Shown: one piece after another, positions 43,002 to 51,944 of the stretch
Layout: every line of letters starts with the position of its first letter
How positions within the stretch are numbered: the first letter of the stretch is position 1
Source: an uncultured Bellilinea sp.
GTDB taxonomy: Bacteria; Chloroflexota; Anaerolineae; Anaerolineales; Anaerolineaceae
Assembly: GCA_938040735.1 (NCBI GenBank)
Contig: CALHYE010000009.1
Coordinates: forward strand, 1 to 64,000
Length of the DNA stretch: 64,000 nucleotides
Reading direction: 5' to 3'
Notes under the pieces: model-generated
What the model saw: the letters and a program-made list of their open reading frames with translations, nothing else
Databases searched by the model: none
Told to the model about the DNA's origin: nothing
Made by a program: the position numbers and the translations under genes

Positions 43002-43733
43002 TCACGGCGCCTCGAAGCCCAATCCTCGCTCTTTTAGCGACACATACCTTTTTCTGCCAATTACCAAATGATCCAGCACCTGAATATCCAGCAATCTCCC
43101 GGCTTGAACAACCGCACGGGTCAAGGCGATGTCCTCCGGGCTGGGGGTCGGATCTCCGCTGGGATGGTTATGCACCACGAGAATGGAAGCGGCGTTGCGG
43201 ATGATGGCTGCGCGGAACAGTTCTGCCACCCGCACCGTAGAGGCATTTAAGGAACCCTGGTACAGTTTTTCGATGCTGATGACGCGGTTACGCGTATCGG
43301 TCAGGATGACCCATAAATTTTCCTGTACCAGCCCAACCATATCATACATAACCAGGTCGGCTGCATCGCTGGGGGAGTGAATAATCCGGCCTTCTTCCTC
43401 ATCATCATCACGCAGCCGTTTCCCCAATTCGATTGCCGCCTTGATTTGAGCCGCCTTCGCCTCACCTACCCCATGTTGAGCGCAAACCTCGCTGAAACTG
43501 GCCCGATGAAGCCCTCTTAACCCCCCAAAAGTATGTAAGAGACGCTGCCCCAATTGGACGGCATTTTCACCCGGTAAACCGGTGCGCAGCAGGATGGCCA
43601 GCAATTCAGCCGTATTCAAAGCATGTGCGCCAATCTCTGCCAGCCGTTCACGAGGGCGTTCACTGGCCTGCAAATCCGTAATCCGGTAGTAAACCGCTTG
43701 CTCACGGGTGTTTTTGCTCTGCTGGCCGGCCAT
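43002..43733 (-). CDS. radC: RadC-family JAB1/MPN domain protein
   Basis: A 243-residue RadC/YicR-like protein. A helix-hairpin-helix region (about 20-100) precedes the JAB/MPN metalloprotease-like domain: the Glu in [13 protein letters not shown] strand, [11 protein letters not shown] (two metal His) and the Asp in [12 protein letters not shown]. Family members were once linked to DNA repair, but a repair role is not established. The start ATG has GGAGGAATT. It is divergent from the zinc-ribbon membrane gene, each with its own promoter. Confidence 0.92.
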   Translation of the reverse strand: MAGQQSKNTREQAVYYRITDLQASERPRERLAEIGAHALNTAELLAILLRTGLPGENAVQLGQRLLHTFGGLRGLHRASFSEVCAQHGVGEAKAAQIKAAIELGKRLRDDDEEEGRIIHSPSDAADLVMYDMVGLVQENLWVILTDTRNRVISIEKLYQGSLNASTVRVAELFRAAIIRNAASILVVHNHPSGDPTPSPEDIALTRAVVQAGRLLDIQVLDHLVIGRKRYVSLKERGLGFEAP

Positions 43734-43771
43734 AATTCCTCCGGTAGATTTGTTCTTTCAACTCGAAAAAT

Positions 43772-43800
43772 ACTATAGCCGAGACCGCAAAATCCGGCAA
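43772..43800 (-). promoter_or_regulatory. radC promoter
   Basis: TTGCCG (43800-43795), a 17-bp spacer and TATAGT (43777-43772) on the minus strand, about 40 bp before the radC start. Confidence 0.65.
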
Positions 43801-43830
43801 GTCGAACCGCTAAGGATTAAACCGCTCCCG

Positions 43831-43839
43831 TGCTATAAT
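43831..43839 (+). promoter_or_regulatory. Extended -10 promoter of the zinc-ribbon membrane protein
   Basis: TGC-TATAAT at 43831-43839 with no clear -35; the start codon follows 22 bp later at 43861, after a TTGGAG ribosome site. Confidence 0.6.
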
Positions 43840-43860
43840 TTTTTCATTGGAGTTCACCGT

Positions 43861-44427
43861 ATGGATACAGCCACCCTTGGGAATCTCGCTCTTGTTGCCG
43901 CAGCCTTTGGCGCTGCTTTTTTGGCGGCTCTCTGGCTCAGTTTGATTCTTTGGACCTACCGCGATATTCGCAGCCGCAGCCGTGACCCCTTGCTCCGTAT
44001 TCTGGCGCTGCTGGTGGTTGCGGTATTGTTCCTGCCCGGCATTCTCATTTACCTGATCCTGCGCCCTGCTCATACCCTTGAAGAAGAATATCAACGAACC
44101 CTGGAAGAAGAAGCCCTGCTTCAAAATATTGAAGATACTCCCCTCTGCCCGGGGTGTACTCGCCGTATTCAGCCTGACTGGCAAATCTGCCCCACTTGCC
44201 ACACCCGCTTAAAGAAAATTTGTCACCACTGCGGCAGGCTGATGGAATTATCCTGGAATTTGTGCCCTTATTGCGGCACACCGGCGCCGGGAATGCGCCG
44301 CGAAGTCATCAGCATCGAAGATGCGCTTCAAAATCTGCCTTTGGAGGACACAGAGGAAAACCCCTCTGAAATTCCCGCCCCTACCGGCAGCGCTTCCTTG
44401 TCGAAGCCAAATCAAGGGAATGAATAA
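43861..44427 (+). CDS. Small membrane protein with double zinc ribbon
   Basis: A 188-residue protein. Two helices (about 10-32 and 43-66) are followed by two CxxC-pair zinc ribbons: CPGC near 97, CPTC near 112, CHHC near 122 and CPYC near 136. The C-terminal 45 residues are acidic and disordered. Double zinc ribbons of this type occur in many membrane-anchored bacterial proteins of unknown role. The start at 43861 has a ribosome site; upstream in-frame codons reach into radC and are not used. It stands upstream of the PfkB/ParA/ParB run. Confidence 0.8.
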   Translation: MDTATLGNLALVAAAFGAAFLAALWLSLILWTYRDIRSRSRDPLLRILALLVVAVLFLPGILIYLILRPAHTLEEEYQRTLEEEALLQNIEDTPLCPGCTRRIQPDWQICPTCHTRLKKICHHCGRLMELSWNLCPYCGTPAPGMRREVISIEDALQNLPLEDTEENPSEIPAPTGSASLSKPNQGNE

Positions 44428-44484
44428 GCTCAACGATGTACGGGGTTGATGGTCTCGGCATGGAAGTGTTTTATTGGGGTCAAG

Positions 44485-44490
44485 GTATAA
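44485..44490 (+). promoter_or_regulatory. TATAAT 7 nt before the PfkB gene start
   Basis: A perfect -10 hexamer ends 7 nt before the ATG at 44498. Initiation would fall at or next to the ATG, giving a leaderless message. No good -35 is found 16-18 bp upstream. Confidence 0.55.
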
Positions 44491-44497
44491 TTTGATT

Positions 44498-45346
44498 ATG
44501 CAAACTTATCCACTGCAACCCGTTGATTATCTGATAATCGGACATGTGACCCGCGACCTGACCGCCGACGGACCGCGCTTGGGTGGAACGGCCGCCTATT
44601 CGGCTCTGACTGCCCGCGCTCTGGGTCTAAGAGTAGGCATTGTAACCGCCTGCGATCCCGATTTACCCCTCTTCGAGCTGAATGATTTAGCGCTGGCAAT
44701 CCGCTACGGCGATACAACTACCACCTTTGAAAATATTCAAACCCCAGCCGGTAGAATCCAGCGGGTGTTTCACCCCGCAACGAGCCTCGATTTGAGCATG
44801 GTGCCTGAGATATGGCGGAAAACCCCTATCGTTCATCTTGGCCCGGTACTGCAGGAAGTCGACCCCAAACTGGCGCGGGCCTTCCCCAATTCCTTTGTAG
44901 GGGTTACTCCGCAAGGCTGGTTGCGGGCGGCAACGACGGATAACCGCGTTACCTTCACCGAATGGCCAGAAGCGCGCTATGTTCTTGAAACCGCCAATGC
45001 GGCGGTTTTAAGCATCGAAGATGTGCAGGGAAATGAAGACCTGATTGAAGAGATGGTTTCCTCCATCCGCGTCCTTGCTGTAACCGAAGCGGCCAACGGC
45101 GCGCGAATTTACTGGAACGGCGATGTGCGTTATTTTCGCGCCCCCGTCACCCAAGAAGTTGACCCAACCGGAGCCGGCGATATTTTTGCTGCGGCTTTCT
45201 TTGTCCGCCTCTACCAGACCCGCGATCCGTGGGAAGCCGCTCGTTTTGCCACCCAACTGGCGGCGGTATCCGTTACCCGCCCCGGGCTGGAGGCAGTCCC
45301 CACCCCTGAGGAAGTTAAACTTAATTCCGTTGAAATCCTACCCTGA
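44498..45346 (+). CDS. PfkB-family carbohydrate kinase
   Basis: A 282-residue ribokinase-like kinase with GGTAAYSALTARALGL near 30 and the signature DPTGAGDIFAAAFF near 223, which holds the anion hole and catalytic Asp. It is a different branch from the pseudouridine kinase at 11982; the N-terminus is short and the substrate pocket unrecognised. The start at 44498 has no Shine-Dalgarno and sits on a perfect -10. It is followed 9 bp later by parA, probably in one transcript. Confidence 0.85.
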   Translation: MQTYPLQPVDYLIIGHVTRDLTADGPRLGGTAAYSALTARALGLRVGIVTACDPDLPLFELNDLALAIRYGDTTTTFENIQTPAGRIQRVFHPATSLDLSMVPEIWRKTPIVHLGPVLQEVDPKLARAFPNSFVGVTPQGWLRAATTDNRVTFTEWPEARYVLETANAAVLSIEDVQGNEDLIEEMVSSIRVLAVTEAANGARIYWNGDVRYFRAPVTQEVDPTGAGDIFAAAFFVRLYQTRDPWEAARFATQLAAVSVTRPGLEAVPTPEEVKLNSVEILP

Positions 45347-45355
45347 GAAGCGACC

Positions 45356-46159
45356 ATGGCGAAGATTTATACATTTGTCAATCAAAAAGGTGGTGTCGGC
45401 AAGACAACTTCGGCAATTTCGCTGGCGGCCTTTCTGGGTTATTTTGGACAGAAAGTCTTACTGATTGACCTTGATCCCCAGGCCAATGCCACCTCTTCTC
45501 TGGGGATTGACAAACGCAGCGTCCGCAACGGCACCTATGAAGTGCTGATGGGCAATCAGCCGATTGGGCCGCACATCCTGCATAATCCGCGTTTTCGGCT
45601 TTCCATCCTGCCTTCTTCACCCGCTCTGGCCGGCGCAGAAGTTGAACTGATTCAACTTCCGCACCGCGAACGCCGCCTGCTGGAAGCGCTCGGTCCGGCA
45701 ATCGATCGTTATGACTATGTTTTGATTGATTGTCCTCCCTCGCTGAGCCTTCTGACCATCAATGGTCTGGTTGCCGCCCGACAGGGAGTCATCATTCCGG
45801 TTCAGTGCGAATATCTTGCGCTGGAGGGTCTCGGACAACTTACTCAAACCATTCAGCGGGTGCAAACTTCGCTCTTCCCGGAACTGTCCATTCGCGGAGT
45901 GATTCTGACCATGTATGACGGACGTACTCGTCTGGCAGTTGATGTGGTGAACGAGGTTCGAAAGTATTTTCCGGATAAAGTCTTTCAAACGGTCATCCCG
46001 CGCAGCATTCGGCTGGCAGAAGCGCCTTCCTACGGTTTACCCATCTCGATCTTTGCCCCCGACTCAACCGCCGCCCGTTCTTACGCCCAACTGACGCGGG
46101 AATTGCTGGCAGGTGATGGCGTGTTCATTCCAGAATTTGTGAAACAGGATCAGGCATGA
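45356..46159 (+). CDS. parA: ParA/Soj chromosome-partitioning ATPase
   Basis: A 267-residue ParA with a deviant Walker A (KGGVGKTTSAISLA near 11), Walker A' (LIDLDPQANAT near 38) and Walker B (YVLIDCPPSLSLL near 122). It should polymerise or bind the nucleoid and, with ParB, move chromosome origins. No signs of a plasmid ParA are present. It overlaps parB by 4 bp. Their site is probably at a parS elsewhere; none was found in this window. Confidence 0.94.
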   Translation: MAKIYTFVNQKGGVGKTTSAISLAAFLGYFGQKVLLIDLDPQANATSSLGIDKRSVRNGTYEVLMGNQPIGPHILHNPRFRLSILPSSPALAGAEVELIQLPHRERRLLEALGPAIDRYDYVLIDCPPSLSLLTINGLVAARQGVIIPVQCEYLALEGLGQLTQTIQRVQTSLFPELSIRGVILTMYDGRTRLAVDVVNEVRKYFPDKVFQTVIPRSIRLAEAPSYGLPISIFAPDSTAARSYAQLTRELLAGDGVFIPEFVKQDQA

Positions 46160-47010
46160 CGCGCAAAAGTGGTTTGGGTAAAGGTTTGGACGCATTAATC
46201 CCCGGCAATCAACCGCCGGCCGATGAGGGAAACATCCACCAAATCCCGATTGAGGCAATCAGCGCCAATCCGTATCAACCCCGCCACGAAGTTGAAAACC
46301 AGCACCTCGAAGAATTGGCCGAATCAATCCGTCAGCATGGCATTTTACAACCACTGATTGTCACCCGCGATCCATTCAGCGGCCAATATTCCCTGATCGC
46401 CGGAGAACGCCGCCTGCGGGCTGCCCGCCTGGCAGGGTTGGAAAGAGTTCCGGCAATTGTCCGGCTTGCCAGCGAACAGCAACGGTTGGAACTGGCTTTG
46501 ATTGAAAACCTGCAGCGGACGGATTTGGGGCCGCTGGAAACGGCTCAGGCTTATCAACGTCTGGCGGATGAGTTTGGGCTTTCTCACGAAGAGATCGCCG
46601 AACGGGTCGGCAAAAGCCGGGTTGCGGTGACCAATACGCTGCGGCTGTTGAAACTGCCCGAAGTCGTTCAAAAAGCGCTGGCAAACGGCTCAATCAGCGA
46701 AGGTCATGCGCGGGCGCTGCTGCAGCTGCCCACCCCTCAGGCTCAAATTGCCGTTTTGCAAATTATCCTGGAGCAGGGATTAAGCGTCCGGCAAACCGAA
46801 GAACTGACCCGTAAGTACAGCGGAGAAAGACCCGTTCGACCCGCTCCCCCGCAAGCGCTGCCAGAAATCCGCTCGCTGGAAGAAAAACTGCGCCAGCATC
46901 TGGGAACGCGAGTCACCCTGCAGCACGGCAAAAAGGGCGGAAAATTGATCATCCATTACTATTCTAATGAAGAACTGAATACACTCCTTGATCAGCTGTT
47001 GAGGGATTGA
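46156..47010 (+). CDS. parB: ParB chromosome-partitioning protein
   Basis: A 284-residue ParB/Spo0J protein. The N-terminus carries a short basic start (RKSGLGKGLDALIPG) that in relatives binds ParA, followed by the CTPase fold with GERRLRAARLAGLERVPAIV, the LIENLQRTDLGPLE motif, a helix-turn-helix (about 125-170), and a C-terminal dimerisation part. The gene overlaps parA and is followed by an overlapping amidohydrolase gene. Confidence 0.95.
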   Translation: MTRKSGLGKGLDALIPGNQPPADEGNIHQIPIEAISANPYQPRHEVENQHLEELAESIRQHGILQPLIVTRDPFSGQYSLIAGERRLRAARLAGLERVPAIVRLASEQQRLELALIENLQRTDLGPLETAQAYQRLADEFGLSHEEIAERVGKSRVAVTNTLRLLKLPEVVQKALANGSISEGHARALLQLPTPQAQIAVLQIILEQGLSVRQTEELTRKYSGERPVRPAPPQALPEIRSLEEKLRQHLGTRVTLQHGKKGGKLIIHYYSNEELNTLLDQLLRD

Positions 47011-48596
47011 AGTTGTATTTGCTTTATAATGCGACCTTTTACACCTTGCACCCGGCGCAGCCCACCGTTCAAGCGCTGGCGGTTGGTAACGGTAAAATTT
47101 TGGCGGCCGGCGCTGTTGAAGAAGCCGAAGCAGCTTTACCGGTTCACGCAAAGCGGATTGATTTGGGCGGCCTGACCGTCTTACCCGGTTTGACCGATTC
47201 CCACCTTCACCTTCAGCATTATTCCCTGGGACTGCAATATGTGGATTGTGAAACCCCCACGCGCGCGGAATGTCTGCAAAGGGTAAAGCGTCAGGCCCAA
47301 AAAACGCCCGTCAATACCTGGATTCGCGGTCACGGCTGGAATCAAAATGTCTGGGAAGAAGGTTTTGGAAATGCCGTTTTGCTGGACGAGGCTGCCCCGA
47401 ATCACCCGGTTTACTTAACCGCTAAATCGCTTCACGCCGCCTGGGTCAACAGCCTTGCCTTGCAGGCTGCCGGCATTGACGAAAACACCCCCGATCCCCC
47501 CGATGGACGCATTCAGAGGGACGAAAGCGGCAAACCAACCGGCATTCTTTTTGAATCCGCCATGGGATTGGTCGAAAAAATCATCCCGGAAGCCGCTTTG
47601 CCGCAAGTTCGGCAGGCGATTGAAGCCGCTCAACCTCATCTGTGGAGCATGGGTTTGACCGGCGTCCATGATTTTGACCGCCGCCAGTGCTTCCTGGCTT
47701 TGCAGGAACTGGAACAAGCCGGTCTCTTGAAATTGAGAGTTGTCAAGAGCATCCCTCTGGAAAACCTTGAAGAAGCCGTCGAACTTGGACTGCGCAGCGG
47801 CTTTGGCAGCCCCTGGCTGCGGATTGGATCCGTAAAATGCTTTGCAGATGGGGCGCTAGGGCCGCAAACTGCCGCCATGTTACAGCCTTACGAGGGAAGC
47901 GTTGCCGATACGGGCATCCTTTTTCTGGATTCAGAAGAAATTGTGGAAATTGGCCAGCGCGCCGCAGGCAGCGGGTTAAGTCTTGCCATTCATGCGATTG
48001 GCGACCGCGCTAATCACGAGGTGATCCAAGCCTACGCTCAATTGCGCCAGTTTGAACGCCAGCAAAATTACCCCCATCTGCGCCACCGAATCGAACATGT
48101 GCAGGCGCTGCATCCCGATCATCTTGCCCTGCTGGCGCAGCACGATATTATCGCCTCCATGCAGCCCATCCACGCCACCTCGGATATGGACATTGCCGAC
48201 CGATACTGGGGTAAACGCGCCCGCTATGCCTATGCCTTTCAAAGCCTCGCTGCCCTTGGCGTCCGCCTGACCTTTGGGTCGGATGCACCCGTAGAATCTC
48301 CCAACCCGTTTTGGGGCATGCATGCGGCGGTTACCCGTCAGCGGCATTCCGGTTACCCCTCACCCGAAGGATGGTATCCCCAGGAACGCCTCTCCCTCCA
48401 ACAAGCCTTGGAAGCCTACACGCTCAACCCGGCTTACACCGCCGGACGCGAAAACGAAAGCGGGAAACTGCAGCCCGGTTTCTACGCTGACTTAATTGTG
48501 TTGGAAGAAGACCCCTTTCACATCTCTCCCCAACGCTTGTTTGAAATGCGCCCCCTCAAAACCATGATTGCCGGAGAATGGGTTTGGGAAAGGTGA
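47007..48596 (+). CDS. YtcJ-like metal-dependent amidohydrolase
   Basis: A 529-residue amidohydrolase-superfamily protein: LPGLTDSHLHLQHY gives the first metal His pair, GSVKCFADGALGPQTAAM the lysine region, AIHAIGDRANHEV and HRIEHVQALH the later His residues, and FGSDAPVES the Asp. The family hydrolyses amide or formyl groups on unknown small molecules. The start is TTG at 47007, overlapping the parB stop; a TTG at 47013 has a better-placed GAGGG site. A 5-bp gap leads to the first histidine kinase. Confidence 0.87.
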   Translation: MKLYLLYNATFYTLHPAQPTVQALAVGNGKILAAGAVEEAEAALPVHAKRIDLGGLTVLPGLTDSHLHLQHYSLGLQYVDCETPTRAECLQRVKRQAQKTPVNTWIRGHGWNQNVWEEGFGNAVLLDEAAPNHPVYLTAKSLHAAWVNSLALQAAGIDENTPDPPDGRIQRDESGKPTGILFESAMGLVEKIIPEAALPQVRQAIEAAQPHLWSMGLTGVHDFDRRQCFLALQELEQAGLLKLRVVKSIPLENLEEAVELGLRSGFGSPWLRIGSVKCFADGALGPQTAAMLQPYEGSVADTGILFLDSEEIVEIGQRAAGSGLSLAIHAIGDRANHEVIQAYAQLRQFERQQNYPHLRHRIEHVQALHPDHLALLAQHDIIASMQPIHATSDMDIADRYWGKRARYAYAFQSLAALGVRLTFGSDAPVESPNPFWGMHAAVTRQRHSGYPSPEGWYPQERLSLQQALEAYTLNPAYTAGRENESGKLQPGFYADLIVLEEDPFHISPQRLFEMRPLKTMIAGEWVWER

Positions 48597-48600
48597 CCCC

Positions 48601-49650
48601 ATGAACCAGACGGCCGCTCACAAAAAACCAGCCCTAACCCCTGAAATTTTAGTTCCCCGACTGGGGGACTATCTGGTTGAGCGGGGTCTGATTTCCACCG
48701 AACAGTTACAATCCGCCCTGCAGCAGCAAGCCGTTTTGAGAAAAACTCAAGAAGGAGTACCTCTGCTGGGAGAATTACTGGTCGAGATGGGGATGATTAC
48801 CCGTGCCGAATTGGAAGAAGCCATCACCGAACACGTTTTGCAGTTACGAAACGCCCTTCAGGAGACCAACCGCCAGCTGGAACAACGCGTCCGCGAACGA
48901 ACCGTGGAACTGGAAAAAGCGCTGGAAAAACTGGCGGAACTTTCCCAACTCAAAGCCAATTTCATCGCCAATATCTCCCACGAATTACGCACCCCGCTGA
49001 CCCATGTGCGCGGTTATCAGGATTTATTGCTTTCAGGGGATTTGGGAGAACTAAACCCCGAGCAGGTGAATGCCTTACGAACCATGCAGCGCTCGACTGA
49101 CCGATTGGAAAGGCTGATAGAGGATTTGATCCTGTTTGCAACTGCCGAACGAACCCAACTGCCCATCCAATGGCTGCCGTTGGATTTACGCAGCCTTTCT
49201 AATGAAATTATCACCCAAATCCATTCCAAAGCCAGAGATCATCAGCATCAGGTCGAGTTGATCTCGCCCGCCGAGGTGCCAATCGTTTACGGCGATCAGG
49301 AAAAGATTGGCTGGGTGATCTACCAGCTGCTGGATAACGCCATCAAATTTACCCCGCCCGGCGGAAAAATCACCGTGGAACTTATCCCGGATGACCTGCA
49401 TGTAACCATACGGGTGAGCGATACCGGCATCGGCATTCCTCCTAATCGGATGAGCGAACTTTTTGAACCCTTTCACCAACTCGACAACAGCCCCACCCGA
49501 AAGTACGGAGGTACCGGGCTTGGACTTTCGCTGGCGCAAAAAATTATCGAGGCTCACGACTCATCCATTCAAGTCCTTTCAGAATTAGGCAAAGGCAGCC
49601 GCTTTTCCTTTGCTCTCAAGCGGAAATTGGCGCCTTTCAAGGAGGCTTAA
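48601..49650 (+). CDS. Histidine kinase with N-terminal MshEN-like domain
   Basis: A 349-residue soluble-looking kinase. Residues 20-43 match the MshEN c-di-GMP-binding pattern at every fixed position: RLG, two aliphatics, G29, two aliphatics, L36, L40 and Q43. Residues 55-78 look like a second copy but have Leu for Arg and His for Gln. A coiled coil (about 80-120) leads to HisKA with His127 in ANISHELRTPL, and a full HATPase (N-box LLDNAIKFTPPGG, DTGIGI, GGTGLGLSLA). There is no membrane segment, so it should read a cytosolic signal, possibly c-di-GMP. It is followed 4 bp later by a GAF histidine kinase. Confidence 0.9.
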   Translation: MNQTAAHKKPALTPEILVPRLGDYLVERGLISTEQLQSALQQQAVLRKTQEGVPLLGELLVEMGMITRAELEEAITEHVLQLRNALQETNRQLEQRVRERTVELEKALEKLAELSQLKANFIANISHELRTPLTHVRGYQDLLLSGDLGELNPEQVNALRTMQRSTDRLERLIEDLILFATAERTQLPIQWLPLDLRSLSNEIITQIHSKARDHQHQVELISPAEVPIVYGDQEKIGWVIYQLLDNAIKFTPPGGKITVELIPDDLHVTIRVSDTGIGIPPNRMSELFEPFHQLDNSPTRKYGGTGLGLSLAQKIIEAHDSSIQVLSELGKGSRFSFALKRKLAPFKEA

Positions 49651-49654
49651 CCGG

Positions 49655-50863
49655 ATGAATAATAAAGAAAATTCCATGAAAGACCTCGATGCCAATATTT
49701 TCTACCAAATCGTTCAAACTTTTTGGGAGATGAAATCGTGGCGGGAGTCCGCTAACCAGCTGGTCAAACTGATTCGCCCCTATTTTATTTTTGACAATCT
49801 GGTGGTTTATCTGCTGGATCCAATGAACCTGACTCTCGAAGCGGCTTACGCCAAAGCCACCGGCAGAGGAAAATCCGCCGAAGCGGATGTTGCCTGGGGA
49901 GAATTGATTGCAACGCGGGTGATTGAATCCCGCCAAATCGTGCTGCAAGAACCGGAAGAAGCCGATCCGCTCAACCGTTTGAAACAACCCTATACGCTGG
50001 CGCTTCCGTTGGCTTCGCCATCAGAAGTGTACGGCGCTCTGGTATTCATCCGCTTTGGCAGCCCGCCCTATTCGGCAGAACAAATCAAATTTGCTCACCT
50101 GATCGCCCGGCTGCTTTCCCGCCAGATTCAATACGAATACCTGAAACGGGATCGCGACCACCTCGAATTTCAATACCGTGTCTTTCAGGTGCAGGAAGAT
50201 TTTATCTCGACCGTTTCCCATGAATTACGCACACCGCTGGGATTCATCAAAGGGTACACCACCACCCTGCTTCGCACCGATGCCAATTGGGATGAAAAAA
50301 CCCAGCGGGAGTTTTTATCCATCATAGACAGCGAAACCGACCGCCTGCAGGATCTGATTGCCAATCTGCTGGATTCGGCGAAATTACAGGCCGGCCAGAT
50401 TGTGATGAATTTTCAACAGGTGCGCCTCGAATCGCTGGTCAACGACTTGCTAACCCGCCTTACCTTGCATCACCCCGGATTGGTTATCCATACCGATATT
50501 GAACAGCCGCTCAAACCCATCCAGGCCGATCCACGCCGATTGATTCAGGTGTTTGAAAATTTACTTACCAATGCTGAAAAATACGCGCCCGCCTCACCGG
50601 TCCACATTACCATCAAACCGGTGAAGAACGGCGTGAAAGTTGATATTCGCGATGAAGGGCCGGGTATCCCCGAAAAGTATCAGGAACGCATTTTTGACCG
50701 CTTTTTCCGAGTTCCCGATCAACAAACCAACGTGCATGGTTCTGGTTTGGGTCTTTTCATTTGCCGTCAAATCATTCAGGCTCACCATGGCGAAATCACG
50801 CTGTCATCCAAAGTTGGGGAAGGCACCACCTTCCATATCTTTTTACCCGAAACAATTGAGTAA
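49655..50863 (+). CDS. GAF-domain sensor histidine kinase
   Basis: A 402-residue soluble kinase. A GAF domain (about 15-160) binds an unknown small ligand, then HisKA with STVSHELRTPLG (His near 188) and HATPase (NLLTNAEKYAPASP, DEGPGIP, GSGLGLFIC). It is the second kinase in a row and both precede one response regulator, so they may act on the same regulator or on each other. The start at 49655 fits an AGGAGG at 49640-49645. Confidence 0.9.
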   Translation: MNNKENSMKDLDANIFYQIVQTFWEMKSWRESANQLVKLIRPYFIFDNLVVYLLDPMNLTLEAAYAKATGRGKSAEADVAWGELIATRVIESRQIVLQEPEEADPLNRLKQPYTLALPLASPSEVYGALVFIRFGSPPYSAEQIKFAHLIARLLSRQIQYEYLKRDRDHLEFQYRVFQVQEDFISTVSHELRTPLGFIKGYTTTLLRTDANWDEKTQREFLSIIDSETDRLQDLIANLLDSAKLQAGQIVMNFQQVRLESLVNDLLTRLTLHHPGLVIHTDIEQPLKPIQADPRRLIQVFENLLTNAEKYAPASPVHITIKPVKNGVKVDIRDEGPGIPEKYQERIFDRFFRVPDQQTNVHGSGLGLFICRQIIQAHHGEITLSSKVGEGTTFHIFLPETIE

Positions 50864-50868
50864 GATCC

Positions 50869-50891
50869 CTCACCCGTTGGCAGCGGGTGAG
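50869..50891. terminator. Hairpin between the kinase and the response regulator
   Basis: An 8-bp perfect stem (50869-50876 and 50884-50891) with a 7-base loop lies between the GAF kinase stop and the regulator start, just ahead of the regulator's ribosome site. It has no T-run; it may be a partial attenuator or a message-stability element. Confidence 0.5.
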
Positions 50892-50914
50892 CGACCGAAG
50901 GAGGAGCACAAAAA

Positions 50915-51622
50915 ATGAGCACCCGAATTTTGGTGGTTGATGATGAACAATTGTACCGGCATTTGTTGCGGGTAAACCTCGAAACGGAAGGATACGAAGT
51001 GATTGCAGCGCGGGATGGTGAAGAAGCCATCGAACTGGTGACCTCACGCCAGCCAGACCTGATCATCTTGGATGTAGCGATGCCACGCCTGGATGGATTC
51101 AGCACCTGTGAGCGCATCCGTCAGTTTTCCGATGTTCCCATTATCATGTTGACCGCTCGTGGAGAAGAACAGGATCGTGTTAGGGGTTTGAACGTCGGCG
51201 CTGATGATTATGTGACCAAACCTTTTTCGGCCACCGAGTTGGTTGCGCGCGTCCGAGCCGTCCTGCGGCGGGCAAAAACACCCCAGCACGGCATTCAGAA
51301 CCGTTACTTCACCCATAAAAATCTGCGGATTGATTTTGCCCGTGCCGAAGTCTGGAAAGACGACCGTCAGATTTACCTTTCGGCTACCGAATACCGCCTT
51401 TTGATTCAATTTGCCCAACACGCCGGACGAATCCTGACTGCCGAGGAACTGCTCACCGCCGTGTGGGGCGAATCCTACCGCGAGGATAAAGAAATTTTGT
51501 GGGTCAGCATTGCCCGTTTGCGGCAGAAACTGGAAGATGACCCTCACAACCCCCAACACATCGTCACCCGTTCCGGATTGGGTTACTTAATGCCGGCGCC
51601 CGATCAGCCAGCCCATTCCTGA
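50915..51622 (+). CDS. OmpR-family response regulator
   Basis: A 235-residue regulator. The receiver has Asp9/10, the acceptor Asp53 in LIILDVAMPR, Thr in MLTAR and Lys in VTKPFS; the C-terminus is a winged helix with YLSATEYRLLIQFAQHAGRILTAEELLTAVWGESY. It follows the two histidine kinases and is the likely output. Target genes are not visible; the neighbouring CpaF operon is a candidate. Confidence 0.93.
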   Translation: MSTRILVVDDEQLYRHLLRVNLETEGYEVIAARDGEEAIELVTSRQPDLIILDVAMPRLDGFSTCERIRQFSDVPIIMLTARGEEQDRVRGLNVGADDYVTKPFSATELVARVRAVLRRAKTPQHGIQNRYFTHKNLRIDFARAEVWKDDRQIYLSATEYRLLIQFAQHAGRILTAEELLTAVWGESYREDKEILWVSIARLRQKLEDDPHNPQHIVTRSGLGYLMPAPDQPAHS

Positions 51623-51641
51623 AAGAAAGGTCAAGACCAAG

Positions 51642-51944
51642 ATGTTTGCGAACTTTGAAGAAAAAGGAAAGATCTTCACACAGGTTGTCACCAAAGAACC
51701 GGTTGATGTAATCATTCAAACTCCCACCACCTGTATTTACGGACGCGTTCATGTCCGCCCCGAGGACCGCCTGAAAGACGAGTTGGACCGAACAACCGCC
51801 TTTCTGGCAGTTACTCACGCCAGGATTTTCGACCGTGAGGGTAAAAACCTCTGGTACGAAAGCGCATTCGTAGCCGTTAATATCTCCAACATCGAATGGG
51901 TATTGCCCCAAAGCGAACTGAAACAAAACCAGGCAGGTGAGTAA
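51642..51944 (+). CDS. Small conserved-looking protein upstream of cpaF
   Basis: A 100-residue soluble protein with alternating beta strands (FTQVVTKEPVDVIIQTPTTCIYGRV, then AFLAVTHARIFDR and AFVAVNISNIEWV), which suggests a small beta-barrel or sheet fold. It may belong to DUF6812-like proteins, but I am not certain. The gene lies 19 bp after the regulator and its TAA is followed directly by the CpaF start, so it is probably translated with CpaF and may bind or regulate it. Confidence 0.65.
   Translation: MFANFEEKGKIFTQVVTKEPVDVIIQTPTTCIYGRVHVRPEDRLKDELDRTTAFLAVTHARIFDREGKNLWYESAFVAVNISNIEWVLPQSELKQNQAGE

Noticed and set aside
44760..44790. A GTTTCAC sequence resembling half of a parS site near parA/parB
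   Set aside because: Only a half site with mismatches is present (TGTTTCACCCC). No full 16-bp parS palindrome was found in the window.
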